Part shown: piece by piece, positions 15,440 through 23,942 of the stretch
Numbering within the stretch: position 1 is the first letter of the stretch
Layout: every line of letters starts with the position of its first letter
Origin: DATHGT01 sp035317605
Lineage (GTDB): Bacteria; Methylomirabilota; Methylomirabilia; Rokubacteriales; CSP1-6
Assembly: GCA_035317605.1 (NCBI GenBank)
Contig: DATHGT010000045.1
Coordinates: 1 to 57,555 of the forward strand
Direction of reading: 5' to 3'
DNA: 57,555 bases
The notes under the pieces: model-generated
Database searches by the model: none
Seen by the model: only the letters and a program-made list of their open reading frames with translations
Told to the model about the DNA's origin: nothing
Position numbers and translations under genes: made by a program

Positions 15440-16324
15440 GTGCGTCCCGAGATCACGAAGATCCAAGAGTTGATGGAAGCGGCCGAGTACGTGACGGACG
15501 CTCCCGTCGCGACCTCGGTCCATCTGGCCACGCGTCTCCGCAAGCCGCTGCTCATCGAGGGACACGCCGGCGTCGGCAAGACCGAGATCGCCAAGGTGAT
15601 GTCCCGGATGCTCGAGACCAACCTGATCAGGCTGCAGTGCTACGAGGGACTCGACGCCGCCGCCGCGCTCTACGAGTGGAACTACCAGAAGCAGCTGCTT
15701 CACATCAAGCTCGGCGAGGCCTCCACGCGCCCGCTGGGCGAGCGCGAGCACGAGATCTTCTCGGAGGCGTTCCTGCTGCGGCGTCCGCTGCTGCAGGCCA
15801 TCAGCCAGGAATCGTCGCCCGTCCTGCTCATCGACGAGATCGACCGCGCCGACGAGGAGCTGGAAGCGTTCATGCTCGAGGTGTTCGCGGAATGGCAGGT
15901 GACGATCCCCGAGATCGGCACCATCAAGGCCGCGCATCCGCCCCACGTGATCCTGACCTCCAACCGGACGCGCGAGCTGTCGGACGCGCTGCGCCGCCGC
16001 TGCCTGTACCTCTGGATCGACTACCCAGACTTCGAGAAGGAGGTGCGGATCGTCGCGCGCAAGGTTCCGGAGATCAACGACCGTCTGGCCCACGAGGTCG
16101 CGCGCTTCATGGAGCGCCTGCGCGGCATGCGGCTCTCGAAGGTCCCCGGAGTCGCCGAGACGCTCGACTGGGCGCAGGCGCTGGCCGTGCTCCACGCCGA
16201 CCACCTCGACGCCGCGCTGGTGCAGGAGACGCTCGGCTGCGTGCTGAAGGACGCCGACGACATCAAGCGCTTCCAGGCCGAGGCCGCCAGGTCCGGCTTC
16301 TCCTCGTTCCTGGCCACTCCCTGA
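15440..16324 (+). CDS. MoxR-family AAA+ ATPase (CoxD-like)
   Basis: This 294-residue AAA+ protein has Walker A at HAGVGKTEIAKV and Walker B at VLLIDEIDRADEELEAFMLE. The sensor-1 region is VILTSNRTRELSDALRRRC. MoxR proteins with a VWA partner act as chaperones for metal-centre assembly. CoxD, the partner of CoxE, is needed to form the copper-sulfur-molybdenum site of CO dehydrogenase in Oligotropha. GTG 15440 has no ribosome-binding site. TAGAAT lies 8 bases upstream (15426-15431), suggesting a near-leaderless transcript. Confidence 0.9.
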   Translation: MRPEITKIQELMEAAEYVTDAPVATSVHLATRLRKPLLIEGHAGVGKTEIAKVMSRMLETNLIRLQCYEGLDAAAALYEWNYQKQLLHIKLGEASTRPLGEREHEIFSEAFLLRRPLLQAISQESSPVLLIDEIDRADEELEAFMLEVFAEWQVTIPEIGTIKAAHPPHVILTSNRTRELSDALRRRCLYLWIDYPDFEKEVRIVARKVPEINDRLAHEVARFMERLRGMRLSKVPGVAETLDWAQALAVLHADHLDAALVQETLGCVLKDADDIKRFQAEAARSGFSSFLATP

Positions 16325-16325
16325 C

Positions 16326-17510
16326 ATGACGGGCGCCCCTGGCGCCTCCTCAGGCGCCGCCCCCGCGCGGGCGCGAGCCGATCTCCCGAGCGCCATCATT
16401 CGCTTCGCGGCCGTGCTACGCCGCCACGGATTGCCCGTGGCCCTGCTGCAAGTCACCGACGGCGTCCGCGCCCTCTCGCAGCTCGACCTAGCCGATCGCG
16501 ACGAAGTCCGGCTCGGGCTGCGCGTGGTGTTCGTTTCCCGCCCCGAGGACCTTCCCACCTTCGACCGCTGCTTCGACGAATTCTGGCGGCCGCAGACGGC
16601 GGAAGAGACGCTCGACTTCCCAGGCATGGTTTCCCCCGCTCCCGACGCGCCGGAAGGTCTGTCGCTGCCGGGGGCCGGCGACAAGCGCGAGACCCTCGCG
16701 CTCGACACGTGGGGCGAGCCGGAGGACGAGGACACCGGCGAGCCGCTGGGCGTTCCGGGCGTCTCCGACGCCGAGTCGCTGGCCGGCCAGGACTTCTCGA
16801 CGTTCTCGCCGGACCAGCTCGACGAGGTGTTCCGCCTGACCATCCAGATCGCGCGGCGGCTGGCCCGCAAGCTCTCCCGGCGGCGCCGCCCGCGGGCGCG
16901 ACGAGGGCGCATCGATCTGCGACGGACGTTGCGCGCGAACCTCAATCGCGGCGATCTCATCGAGCTTCGGTATCGTCAGCGCCGGCGCCGGAAGGTGCGG
17001 CTCTTGCTGTTGTGCGACGTCTCCGGCTCGATGGATCTCTACAGCCGCTTCCTGCTGCAGTTCGTGTTCGCGCTGCAGTCGGTGTTCAACCGGGTCGAGA
17101 CGTTCACGTTCTCCACCCGGCTGACAAGGGTCACCGAATATCTGAAAGCGCGTTCCTACCGCCAGGCCCTGCGGCGCCTCACCGAGGTGCGCGACTGGTC
17201 GGGCGGCACGCGTATCGGCGAATCGCTGGCCACCTTCAACCGCGAGTGGCCGCAGGTGGTCGACCGCCGCACGATCGTGATCGTGCTCTCCGACGGCTGG
17301 GACACGGGAGAGCCGGAGGTCCTCGCCACCGAGCTGATGCGAATCAAGCGCCGCGCGGGCCGTCTGCTCTGGCTGAATCCTCTGCTCGGCAACCCGTCCT
17401 ACGAGCCCCTCACGCGCGGGATGGCCGCCGCGCTGCCGCTCCTCGACGACTTCGCCCCCGCCCACAACCTCGCCGCGCTCCGCGAGCTCGCCTCCAAGCT
17501 GACGATTTAA
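16326..17510 (+). CDS. CoxE-like VWA-domain protein
   Basis: This 394-residue protein has an N-terminal helical part, a very Arg-rich linker near residue 185, and a C-terminal VWA domain. LLLLCDVSGSMDLYS is the MIDAS metal site, and IVIVLSDGWDTGEPE carries the later aspartate. The VWA_CoxE family works with MoxR ATPases during maturation of molybdenum hydroxylases. It starts one base after the moxR stop, so the two proteins are translationally coupled and probably form a complex. Confidence 0.9.
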   Translation: MTGAPGASSGAAPARARADLPSAIIRFAAVLRRHGLPVALLQVTDGVRALSQLDLADRDEVRLGLRVVFVSRPEDLPTFDRCFDEFWRPQTAEETLDFPGMVSPAPDAPEGLSLPGAGDKRETLALDTWGEPEDEDTGEPLGVPGVSDAESLAGQDFSTFSPDQLDEVFRLTIQIARRLARKLSRRRRPRARRGRIDLRRTLRANLNRGDLIELRYRQRRRRKVRLLLLCDVSGSMDLYSRFLLQFVFALQSVFNRVETFTFSTRLTRVTEYLKARSYRQALRRLTEVRDWSGGTRIGESLATFNREWPQVVDRRTIVIVLSDGWDTGEPEVLATELMRIKRRAGRLLWLNPLLGNPSYEPLTRGMAAALPLLDDFAPAHNLAALRELASKLTI

Positions 17511-17686
17511 ATCGTCTGACGCGCGTGCCACACCTCGGAGGCCGCGCTGCGGAGGTTGCGCAAAGCCTTGCAGGCCGCGCGCGATATATCCGCCGTTTTG
17601 GGGCTTCCGGCGGCCCGTTGAGTGTGGCGCTCACCTTGCACTGGACATGGGTCGAGTTCTGATCCTTACGAGGAGGCGTTTTCCCG
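17511..17686. other. Intergenic gap before the micro-protein gene
   Basis: This 176-base gap separates the CoxE-like gene from the 59-residue gene. No open frame with coding character is seen. TTGCAC at 17635-17640 could be a -35 box, but the matching -10 is poor. GAGGAGG at 17670-17676 is the ribosome-binding site of the next gene. Confidence 0.5.
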
Positions 17687-17866
17687 ATGCGCAGGGCAGT
17701 CGCGCTTTTGATGATGTTCTTGCTAGCCGTCCTGCACGCGCCGTCCAGCGCGCAGGCGCTGATGTCCTCTCTGCTGCCGGATCTCTTCCCGCTCGGGACG
17801 AGCGAGCCCGCGATGCTGCTGCTCACCGGCATCACCCTGCTGTCGCTGGCCCGCGTCGGGAAATAA
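17687..17866 (+). CDS. 59-residue secreted micro-protein with PEP-CTERM-like sorting signal
   Basis: This small gene has a strong ribosome-binding site (GAGGAGG) ahead of ATG 17687. Residues 1-24 form a signal peptide: MRRAVALLMMFLLAVLHAP followed by a cleavage site near SSAQA. Residues 40-59 look like a PEP-CTERM tail: the EP pair, a hydrophobic segment MLLLTGITLLSLA and a basic end (R56, K59). Only about 15 residues remain between the two signals. PEP-CTERM tails are recognised by exosortase, which is not encoded in this window. A hairpin follows the stop. The motif has SEP instead of PEP, so a simple two-helix membrane peptide is an alternative. The link to the maturation genes on either side is positional only. 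Confidence 0.65.
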   Translation: MRRAVALLMMFLLAVLHAPSSAQALMSSLLPDLFPLGTSEPAMLLLTGITLLSLARVGK

Positions 17867-17870
17867 GCTC

Positions 17871-17893
17871 GGGAGGGCAACTCCGTCCCTCCC
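17871..17893 (+). terminator. Hairpin after the micro-protein gene
   Basis: GGGAGGG (17871-17877) and CCCTCCC (17887-17893) form a perfect 7-bp stem with a 9-base loop, 5 bases after the stop codon. No T-run follows. Confidence 0.5.
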
Positions 17894-17963
17894 TCCGGCG
17901 CCCGCCGCTCGCCGTAAGCTCGCTCCCTCGCTTCGGTCCCCCTCCGAGAGTTATGATTGGTCC

Positions 17964-19052
17964 ATGGCCGAACTCTTCGATCACATCGATCAGCTGCGTC
18001 GTCAGGGTGGGAAGGTGGCCATCGCCACGCTGGTCAACACGCAGGGGACCACACCGCGCAAGGAAGGCGCCAAGATGCTGGTCGGCGAGGGCGGTGCCGT
18101 CCTCGGGTCGGTCACGATCGGCGGGTGCGTCGACGCGCGCGTCATCGAGGAAGCGGTCGACGTGCTGGGCCGGATGCGGCCCCAGCTCCTCGAGATGAAC
18201 CTCGGCGACGAGGAGGCCTGGGAGATCGGGCTGACGTGTGGGGGAACCATCGAGGTCTTCATGGAACCCGTCGCCCTCGATCGTCCCGACGACGCCACCT
18301 CACGCCTCTACGAGCGCGTGCGCGAGCATGCCGCGCGCGGCGGACGAGGGGCGCTGGTCACCCGGCTCGACGGGTCGGCGCCGGACAGCATCGGCGCCAA
18401 GCTGCTCGTGCTCGACGACGGGACGACGGAAGGGACGCTCGGCGAGGCCTTCCTCGACCAGCGCTTCACCGCCGAGGCGCGCGAGGCCATGGGCCGCGGC
18501 GCCTCGCGCACCCTCTTCCTCGAGGGCGTTCGGGCCTTCGTCGAGGTGTTCGCGCCGCCCGCGCAGCTCCTCGTGGTTGGCGCCGGTCACGTCGCGATGC
18601 CGCTGACCTCGCTGGCGCGCACGCTGGGCTACCGGACGATCGTCGTCGACGGGCGCCCGCGCTTCGCGACCCGCGAGCGCTTTCCCGACGTCGACGAGCT
18701 GCGCATCGGGATTCCGTCCGAGCTGATCCACGAGTACGCGCTGACGCCGGAGACCGCGCTGATCCTGGTGGCCCACGACTACAAGTACGACCTGCCGGTG
18801 CTGCGCCACGCGCTGTCGACCAAGGTCGGCTACATCGGCATGCTCGGCTCGGCGCGTCGCGGCGCGACCATCATTCAGTTCTTGAGGGACGAAGGCGTCG
18901 CCGAGGACGTGCTGGCCCGGGTGCGCGTGCCGATCGGGCTCGATCTCGGCGCGCGCAGCGCCCCCGAGATCGCGCTGGCGATCCTGGCCGAGGTCCAGGC
19001 CGTGCGCGGCGGCGGGACGTGCCGTCCGATGAGCGAGAAGGCCCGGCGATGA
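17964..19052 (+). CDS. XdhC/CoxF-family molybdenum cofactor maturation protein
   Basis: This 362-residue protein has the XdhC/CoxI N-terminal domain (VNTQGTTPRKEGAKMLV, GSVTIGGCVDARVIEEA) and a C-terminal Rossmann domain with LLVVGAGHVAMPLTSLA near residue 202. XdhC binds molybdopterin cofactor, protects it while it is sulfurated, and hands it to the apo-enzyme. The ATG has no ribosome-binding site, but TATGAT lies only 6 bases upstream (17952-17957), the spacing expected of a leaderless transcript. Its stop overlaps the next start (ATGA). Confidence 0.92.
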   Translation: MAELFDHIDQLRRQGGKVAIATLVNTQGTTPRKEGAKMLVGEGGAVLGSVTIGGCVDARVIEEAVDVLGRMRPQLLEMNLGDEEAWEIGLTCGGTIEVFMEPVALDRPDDATSRLYERVREHAARGGRGALVTRLDGSAPDSIGAKLLVLDDGTTEGTLGEAFLDQRFTAEAREAMGRGASRTLFLEGVRAFVEVFAPPAQLLVVGAGHVAMPLTSLARTLGYRTIVVDGRPRFATRERFPDVDELRIGIPSELIHEYALTPETALILVAHDYKYDLPVLRHALSTKVGYIGMLGSARRGATIIQFLRDEGVAEDVLARVRVPIGLDLGARSAPEIALAILAEVQAVRGGGTCRPMSEKARR

Positions 19053-20089
19053 AGGCCATCGCCCAGCGGCGCGACGGCGCCACCGTCGAGGTCTTGACGG
19101 GAACGGTGCTGTGCCACGACGTTCGCGACGGCGCGGGAAAGATCGTCCGGGCCAAGGGCGCGACGTTGGCGGCCACCGACGCGGCCGCGGTCCTCGAAGC
19201 GCCCTGGGAGGAAATTCACGTCCTCGCCCTCGCCGCCGGAGACCTTCACGAAGAAGAGGCGGGGGCTCGCCTGGCCTCGGCCGTCGTCGGCGACGGCGTG
19301 GAGGTCAAGGGCTACACCGGTGGACAGTGGGCGCTGGCGGCGACGCGGCGCGGTTTGTTCCGCGCGGACGTCAACGCTCTCGCCGAAGTCAACGCCCACG
19401 GTCCGATCTCGGTGTTCACCCTGTTCGATGGCCAGCCGGTGGAGCTGGGTGAGGTCGTCGCGCGGGCGAAGGTCACCCCGCTGGTGATCGCCGAGACCAC
19501 GCTCCAGGCGGTGGAGACGACCGCGCGTCGAGTGAGCGGTATCGTCGGCGTGAGGGCGTTTCGGCCACTGACGGTCGGTGTGGTCGCGCGCGAGCGGCTC
19601 GACGACAAGCAGCGCGCGCGGTTCGAGACCGCGCTGCGCCAGAAGATCGACTGGGCGGGCGGCTCGCTGCTCCCGGTGCGCTACGCCGGCGTCTCGCCCC
19701 AGGCCGTCGCCGCCGAGCTGACCGCGCTGGAGGGGACGGGCGCCCAGCTCTTGATCGTCGCCGGCGCCAGCGCCCTCGACCCGCTCGATCCGGTCTTCGG
19801 TGGCCTCGAGCTGTTGGGGGCTCGCATGGAGCGCCACGGCGCGCCCGCGCATCCCGGGAGTCTCCTGTGGGTCGCGCGGCGCGGCGATAAGAGCATCGTC
19901 GGGATGCCGACCTGCGGCATGTTCTCCCAGGCCACCACCTTCGACCTCGTGCTGCCCCGCCTCTTCGCCGGCGAGACGGTCGGCAACGGGGAGATCGCCG
20001 CGCTCGGCCACGGTGGGCTGCTGTCGCGCGACATGGCGTACCGGTTCCCGCAGTACCGCGCCAACGTCGCCCGCGGCGAGCTCGAATGA
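19049..20089 (+). CDS. MoeA-like molybdopterin-binding protein
   Basis: This 346-residue protein resembles the molybdopterin-binding (MoCF-biosynthesis) proteins that accompany XdhC in CO-dehydrogenase-type clusters. It lacks the full MoeA layout. The N-terminal part resembles a SAF/MoeA segment (LCHDVRDGAGKIVRAKG). The C-terminal half has LLIVAGASALDPLDPVFGGL and a GNGEIAALGHGGLL end. A role in molybdenum insertion or cofactor handling is inferred from family resemblance and from its overlap with xdhC. The sufU start overlaps its stop. Confidence 0.8.
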   Translation: MKAIAQRRDGATVEVLTGTVLCHDVRDGAGKIVRAKGATLAATDAAAVLEAPWEEIHVLALAAGDLHEEEAGARLASAVVGDGVEVKGYTGGQWALAATRRGLFRADVNALAEVNAHGPISVFTLFDGQPVELGEVVARAKVTPLVIAETTLQAVETTARRVSGIVGVRAFRPLTVGVVARERLDDKQRARFETALRQKIDWAGGSLLPVRYAGVSPQAVAAELTALEGTGAQLLIVAGASALDPLDPVFGGLELLGARMERHGAPAHPGSLLWVARRGDKSIVGMPTCGMFSQATTFDLVLPRLFAGETVGNGEIAALGHGGLLSRDMAYRFPQYRANVARGELE

Positions 20090-20472
20090 CCGATGGCCCT
20101 CGCGGCCCTCTTCCGTACAGCGACGTCATCCGTGAGCGCTGGCGGCGCCCGCGCTTTCGCGGTCAGCTCGAGGGCGCCAATGCCGTGGCCGAGGACGTCA
20201 ACCCGCTCTGCGGCGACCGCGTCCGCTTCATGCTCCGTCTCGAGGACGGACGCGTGCGGACCGCGCGGTACGTCGGCGACTCCTGCGCGATCTGTACGGC
20301 GTCCTCGGATGTGCTGGCGGAGATGCTCGAAGGCCGGCGTCGCGACGAGGCGCTCGCGGTGACGGTCCAGGACGTGCTGGAGACGCTGGCCGCCGACATC
20401 CGTCCGACGCGCATGCGCTGCGTGACGCTTCCGTTCGGCGTGGTGGCCACCGCGCTCGGGAGCGCCCGATGA
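20086..20472 (+). CDS. sufU: SufU/IscU-type Fe-S scaffold or sulfur relay protein
   Basis: This 128-residue protein keeps the three cysteine sites of the NifU-N/SufU fold: VNPLCGDRV, GDSCAICTASSDVLAEML and MRCVTLP. Asp in CGD is the usual labile-cluster residue. SufU relays sulfur from SufS or acts as the assembly scaffold. It is joined to sufS by a 4-base overlap. An additional cysteine in SCAIC is noteworthy. The gene also overlaps the MoeA-like gene, so the operon from xdhC to sufS is continuous. Confidence 0.88.
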   Translation: MTDGPRGPLPYSDVIRERWRRPRFRGQLEGANAVAEDVNPLCGDRVRFMLRLEDGRVRTARYVGDSCAICTASSDVLAEMLEGRRRDEALAVTVQDVLETLAADIRPTRMRCVTLPFGVVATALGSAR

Positions 20473-21686
20473 GACTGGATGAGCTGACGCGCGGCGATTT
20501 CCCGATCCTGAATCGGGTGGTCGGGGGCCGGCCGGTCGTCTATCTGGACTCCGCGGCTTCAAGTCAGCGACCGCGCAGCGTGATCGAGACGATGAGTCGC
20601 TACTACGAATTTTCGCACGCCAACGTCCATCGATCGATCCACACGCTGGGCGAGGAGGCGACGGAGCTGTACGAGGCCGCGCGCGAACGGGTCCAGCGCT
20701 TCATCGGGGCCGAGCGGCGCGAGGAGGTCATCTTCACGCGCGGCACGACGGACGGGCTCGGTATCGTGGCCGACGCGATCGGCCGCACGCTTTCCCCAGG
20801 CGACGAGATCCTCGTCACCGAGATGGAGCACCACTCGAACATCGTCCCCTGGCAGATGGCCGCGCGCACCAGCGGTGCCCGCGTCCGAGCAGTTCCAATC
20901 ACGCCCGACGGCGTGCTCGACCTTGAGGCGTTCGGTCGGCTGCTCTCCGAGCGCACGCGGGTGCTCGCGCTGGGCCACGTCTCGAACGTGCTGGGAACGA
21001 TCAATCCCGTCGCCGAGCTGTGCGCCAGAGCCCGGCGGATGGGCGCGCTGGCGGTGGTCGACGGAGCTCAAGCGGCTCCGCACATGTCGCTCGATATCCC
21101 GGCGCTGAATTGTGATTTCTACGCGTTTTCGGGTCACAAGATGCTGGGCCCGACCGGGATCGGCGTGCTCTGGGGGCGCCATGCCGTGCTGGATCGTCTG
21201 GAGCCGACGCGGGGCGGCAGCGAGATGATCAAGGAAGTCTGGATCGAGGGCGCCCGCTGGAACGATCTGCCCTGGCGCTTCGAGCCGGGGACGCCGCCGA
21301 TCGCCGAGGCCGTCGGTCTCGGCGCGGCCATCGAGTACCTCGAAAAGCTCGGGATGGAGCGGGTCGCCGACCACGAGCGCGAGCTGGCCGCCGAGGCCGT
21401 CACGCGGCTCTCCGCCATTCCGGGAGTGGCGGTCTACGGGCCGTCGCAGTCGACGGCGCGCGGGGCGGTGGTCGCGTTCAGCGTCGACGGCGTGCATCCC
21501 CACGACGTGTCCGCGTTCCTCGACGCCGAGGGCATCGCGGTGCGCGCGGGCCATCACTGCGCGCAGCCGCTCATGCGTCATCTCGGGGTGGGGGGGACGA
21601 CGCGCGCGAGCTTCTCGGTCTACACGTCGCCCGAGGAAGTCGATCTGCTGGCCCGGACGCTGCCGGGCATCCGGGACGCGCTCTAG
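20469..21686 (+). CDS. sufS: SufS-type cysteine desulfurase
   Basis: This 405-residue PLP enzyme releases sulfur from cysteine as a protein persulfide. Lys224 in FSGHKMLGPTGIGVLWG binds PLP. EMEHHSNIVPWQM provides the His stacking on the cofactor. Cys364 in RAGHHCAQPLM, on the short loop of the SufS class, carries the persulfide. The N-terminus YLDSAASSQRPRSVIE is typical. SufU directly upstream is its expected partner. Its position after xdhC and the MoeA-like gene allows an extra role in sulfurating molybdenum cofactor, as shown for NifS-type partners of XdhC elsewhere. Confidence 0.94.
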   Translation: MRLDELTRGDFPILNRVVGGRPVVYLDSAASSQRPRSVIETMSRYYEFSHANVHRSIHTLGEEATELYEAARERVQRFIGAERREEVIFTRGTTDGLGIVADAIGRTLSPGDEILVTEMEHHSNIVPWQMAARTSGARVRAVPITPDGVLDLEAFGRLLSERTRVLALGHVSNVLGTINPVAELCARARRMGALAVVDGAQAAPHMSLDIPALNCDFYAFSGHKMLGPTGIGVLWGRHAVLDRLEPTRGGSEMIKEVWIEGARWNDLPWRFEPGTPPIAEAVGLGAAIEYLEKLGMERVADHERELAAEAVTRLSAIPGVAVYGPSQSTARGAVVAFSVDGVHPHDVSAFLDAEGIAVRAGHHCAQPLMRHLGVGGTTRASFSVYTSPEEVDLLARTLPGIRDAL

Positions 21687-21696
21687 GCGCGCTCCC

Positions 21697-22626
21697 ATGC
21701 GACCGCGCGATCCGTTCGTCTCGCCGCGCTTCGGACAGATCGCCACCTTCATGCTGCTCCCGGCCGCGGAGTCGCCCGAGGGACTGGACGTCGCGCTGCT
21801 CGGCATTCCGTACGACGGCGGGGTGTCCTATCGGCCCGGCGCGCGGTTCGGTCCACGCGCGGTGCGCGAGCAGTCGTCGCTGATCCGCTCGTGGCACCCG
21901 GTGCTGAAGGTGCATCCCTTCGAGCGGCTGCGGGTGGCGGACTGCGGCGACATCGACGTGAACCCAAGCTCGATCGAGGCGACGTACGCGGCGATCACCG
22001 CGAAGATCGACGAGGTCGTCGCCGCCGGCGCGGCGCCCGTCTGCGTGGGCGGCGACCACTCGGTCACGCTCGGCATCCTGCGATCGCTGGCCAAGCGCCA
22101 CGGACCGCTCGGGCTCGTGCACTTCGACGCGCACCCCGACACCTGGGACCAGTACTTCGGCAGCAAGTTCTTTCACGGGACCCCCTTCCGCCGGGCCGTC
22201 GAAGAGCGGCTGATCGATCCCCGGCGGATGATCCAGATCGGGATCCGCGGGCCGCTCTATGGACCGGAGGATTTCGCGTTCCACGACGAGCACGGGATCG
22301 AGGTCGTCCGCATCGAGGCCATCAAGGAGGGGGGGACGGCGCCGGTCGCCGCGCGGCTCGCCCGACTGCGGGGCGCGCCGATCTACTGCTCGTTCGACAT
22401 CGACGCGGTCGACCCGGCGTTCGCGCCGGCGACGGGGACGCCCGAGGTCGGCGGGCTCACGTCCTACGAGGCGCTGGCGCTCGTGCGCGCGCTGGCCGGC
22501 CTCGAGCTGATCGGCGCCGACGTCGTGGAGGTCTCGCCGCCCTACGACGGGCCCGGGCAGGTCACGGCCCTGCTCGCCGCCAACTTGCTGTTCGAGCTGG
22601 TCTGCCTCCTCGCTTTGGCGCGATGA
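21697..22626 (+). CDS. speB: Agmatinase / ureohydrolase family enzyme
   Basis: This 309-residue manganese ureohydrolase has all metal motifs: GGDHSVTLGI, HFDAHPDTWDQYF and SFDIDAVDPAFAPATGTPE. Agmatinase produces putrescine and urea from agmatine. The TPEVGGLTSYEAL region fits agmatinase-like proteins rather than arginase. Guanidinobutyrase or another guanidino substrate cannot be excluded. No clear ribosome-binding site precedes the ATG, which lies 10 bases after the sufS stop. Putrescine use in spermidine synthesis would generate methylthioadenosine, the substrate of mtnP in this window. Confidence 0.88.
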   Translation: MRPRDPFVSPRFGQIATFMLLPAAESPEGLDVALLGIPYDGGVSYRPGARFGPRAVREQSSLIRSWHPVLKVHPFERLRVADCGDIDVNPSSIEATYAAITAKIDEVVAAGAAPVCVGGDHSVTLGILRSLAKRHGPLGLVHFDAHPDTWDQYFGSKFFHGTPFRRAVEERLIDPRRMIQIGIRGPLYGPEDFAFHDEHGIEVVRIEAIKEGGTAPVAARLARLRGAPIYCSFDIDAVDPAFAPATGTPEVGGLTSYEALALVRALAGLELIGADVVEVSPPYDGPGQVTALLAANLLFELVCLLALAR

Positions 22627-23942
22627 GCTCACGCCGCGTGCTGATGGTGGCGCTGGCCGTCGTGGTCTTCGCCAGCGGCTTCGTGGTGTCGCCCGCGCCC
22701 GCGAGGGCGGCGGCCCCGGTCGATCTCATCACGCTCGAGGGCGTGATCAGCCCGGTGACGCTGCGGCTGGTCGAAACCGCGCTCGCGCGCGCCCGCTCCG
22801 ACGGCGCCCAGGCGCTGATCCTTCAGCTCGACACGCCGGGCGGTCTGGAGCGGTCCATGCGGGCGATCGCCCAGCGCATGCTGAACGCCGAGGTGCCGGT
22901 CATCGTGTACGTGGCGCCGACCGGCGCGCGCGCGGCGTCCGCCGGCGTCTTCATCACCATGGCCGCCCACGTGGCCGCGATGGCGCCCGCCACCAACATC
23001 GGCGCCGCGCATCCGGTCGCCCTCGGCGGTAGCGCCGACAAGGAGAGTCTCAAGAAGATCGAGAACGACGCGGCCGCGTTCATCCGGACCATCGCGCTCG
23101 AGCGGGGACGCAACGCCGACTGGGCCGAGAAGGCCGTCCGCCAGTCGGTGTCGATCACCGAGCGCGAGGCCGTCCAGCTGAAGGTCGTCGATCTCGTCGC
23201 CGAGTCGGTGCCCGATCTGCTCGCCAGGATCGACGGCCGGACCGTGAAGACCGCGCGCGGACCGTCGACCCTGGCCACCCGCGACGCGGTGGTGAGACCG
23301 ATCGAGATCGGGTTCCGCGATCGTTTTCTCAACGTCATCACCGACCCCAACGTCGCCTACGTATTGATGATGCTCGGCATGCTGGGCCTGTTCTTCGAGC
23401 TGTCGAACCCCGGCGTGATCCTGCCCGGCGTCATCGGCGGGATCTCGCTGATCCTCGCCTTCTTCGCGTTCCAGAGCCTGCGCATCAACTACGCGGGTCT
23501 GCTGCTGATCCTGTTCGGCATCGTGCTGCTGGTGGCCGAGATCAAGATCGTCAGCCACGGCGTTTTGGCTCTCGGCGGCATCGTGGCCATGGCGCTGGGC
23601 TCGCTGATGCTGTTCGACGCTCCGGAGATCGGCTTTCGCCTGTCCTGGTGGGTCATCGCTCCCACCGTGGGCGCCACCGCGGGGCTGTTCCTGTTCGTGG
23701 TGACCGTGGGCCTCCGCGCGCTCGGCCGGCGGCCGATGCTCGGCGCCTCGGGGATGATCGGCCAGACGGCGATCACGCGCGGCCCGCTCGATCGCGAGGG
23801 GCAGGTGAGCGTGCAGGGCGAAATCTGGCGCGCGGTCGCCGAGGGCGAGCCCATCGCCGACGGCGCGCCGGTGCGCGTGATCGGGGTCGACGGGCTGACC
23901 CTGAAAGTGGTGAAGGCCGCAGAAGGGGGAGGGACGCCATGA
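22623..23942 (+). CDS. NfeD-family membrane serine protease (ClpP-class)
   Basis: This 439-residue protein starts with a signal peptide ending near APARAAA. A ClpP-class protease domain follows: ILQLDTPGGLERSM, then ARAASAGVFITMAAH with the nucleophilic serine, then NIGAAHPV. Four to five membrane helices lie near residues 240-360, and an OB-like C-terminal domain ends the protein (MIGQTAITRGPLDREGQVSV). NfeD proteases cleave the hydrophobic C-terminus of their partner stomatin. That partner, a slipin, is the next gene with an overlapping start. ATG 22623 was chosen because it starts the signal peptide; the open frame continues upstream inside speB without meaning. Confidence 0.92.
   Translation: MSSRRVLMVALAVVVFASGFVVSPAPARAAAPVDLITLEGVISPVTLRLVETALARARSDGAQALILQLDTPGGLERSMRAIAQRMLNAEVPVIVYVAPTGARAASAGVFITMAAHVAAMAPATNIGAAHPVALGGSADKESLKKIENDAAAFIRTIALERGRNADWAEKAVRQSVSITEREAVQLKVVDLVAESVPDLLARIDGRTVKTARGPSTLATRDAVVRPIEIGFRDRFLNVITDPNVAYVLMMLGMLGLFFELSNPGVILPGVIGGISLILAFFAFQSLRINYAGLLLILFGIVLLVAEIKIVSHGVLALGGIVAMALGSLMLFDAPEIGFRLSWWVIAPTVGATAGLFLFVVTVGLRALGRRPMLGASGMIGQTAITRGPLDREGQVSVQGEIWRAVAEGEPIADGAPVRVIGVDGLTLKVVKAAEGGGTP

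Noticed and set aside
21891..23942. Longer version of the NfeD gene starting inside speB
   Set aside because: The extra 244 codons are out-of-frame speB sequence. A normal signal peptide begins at 22623, next to the speB stop.
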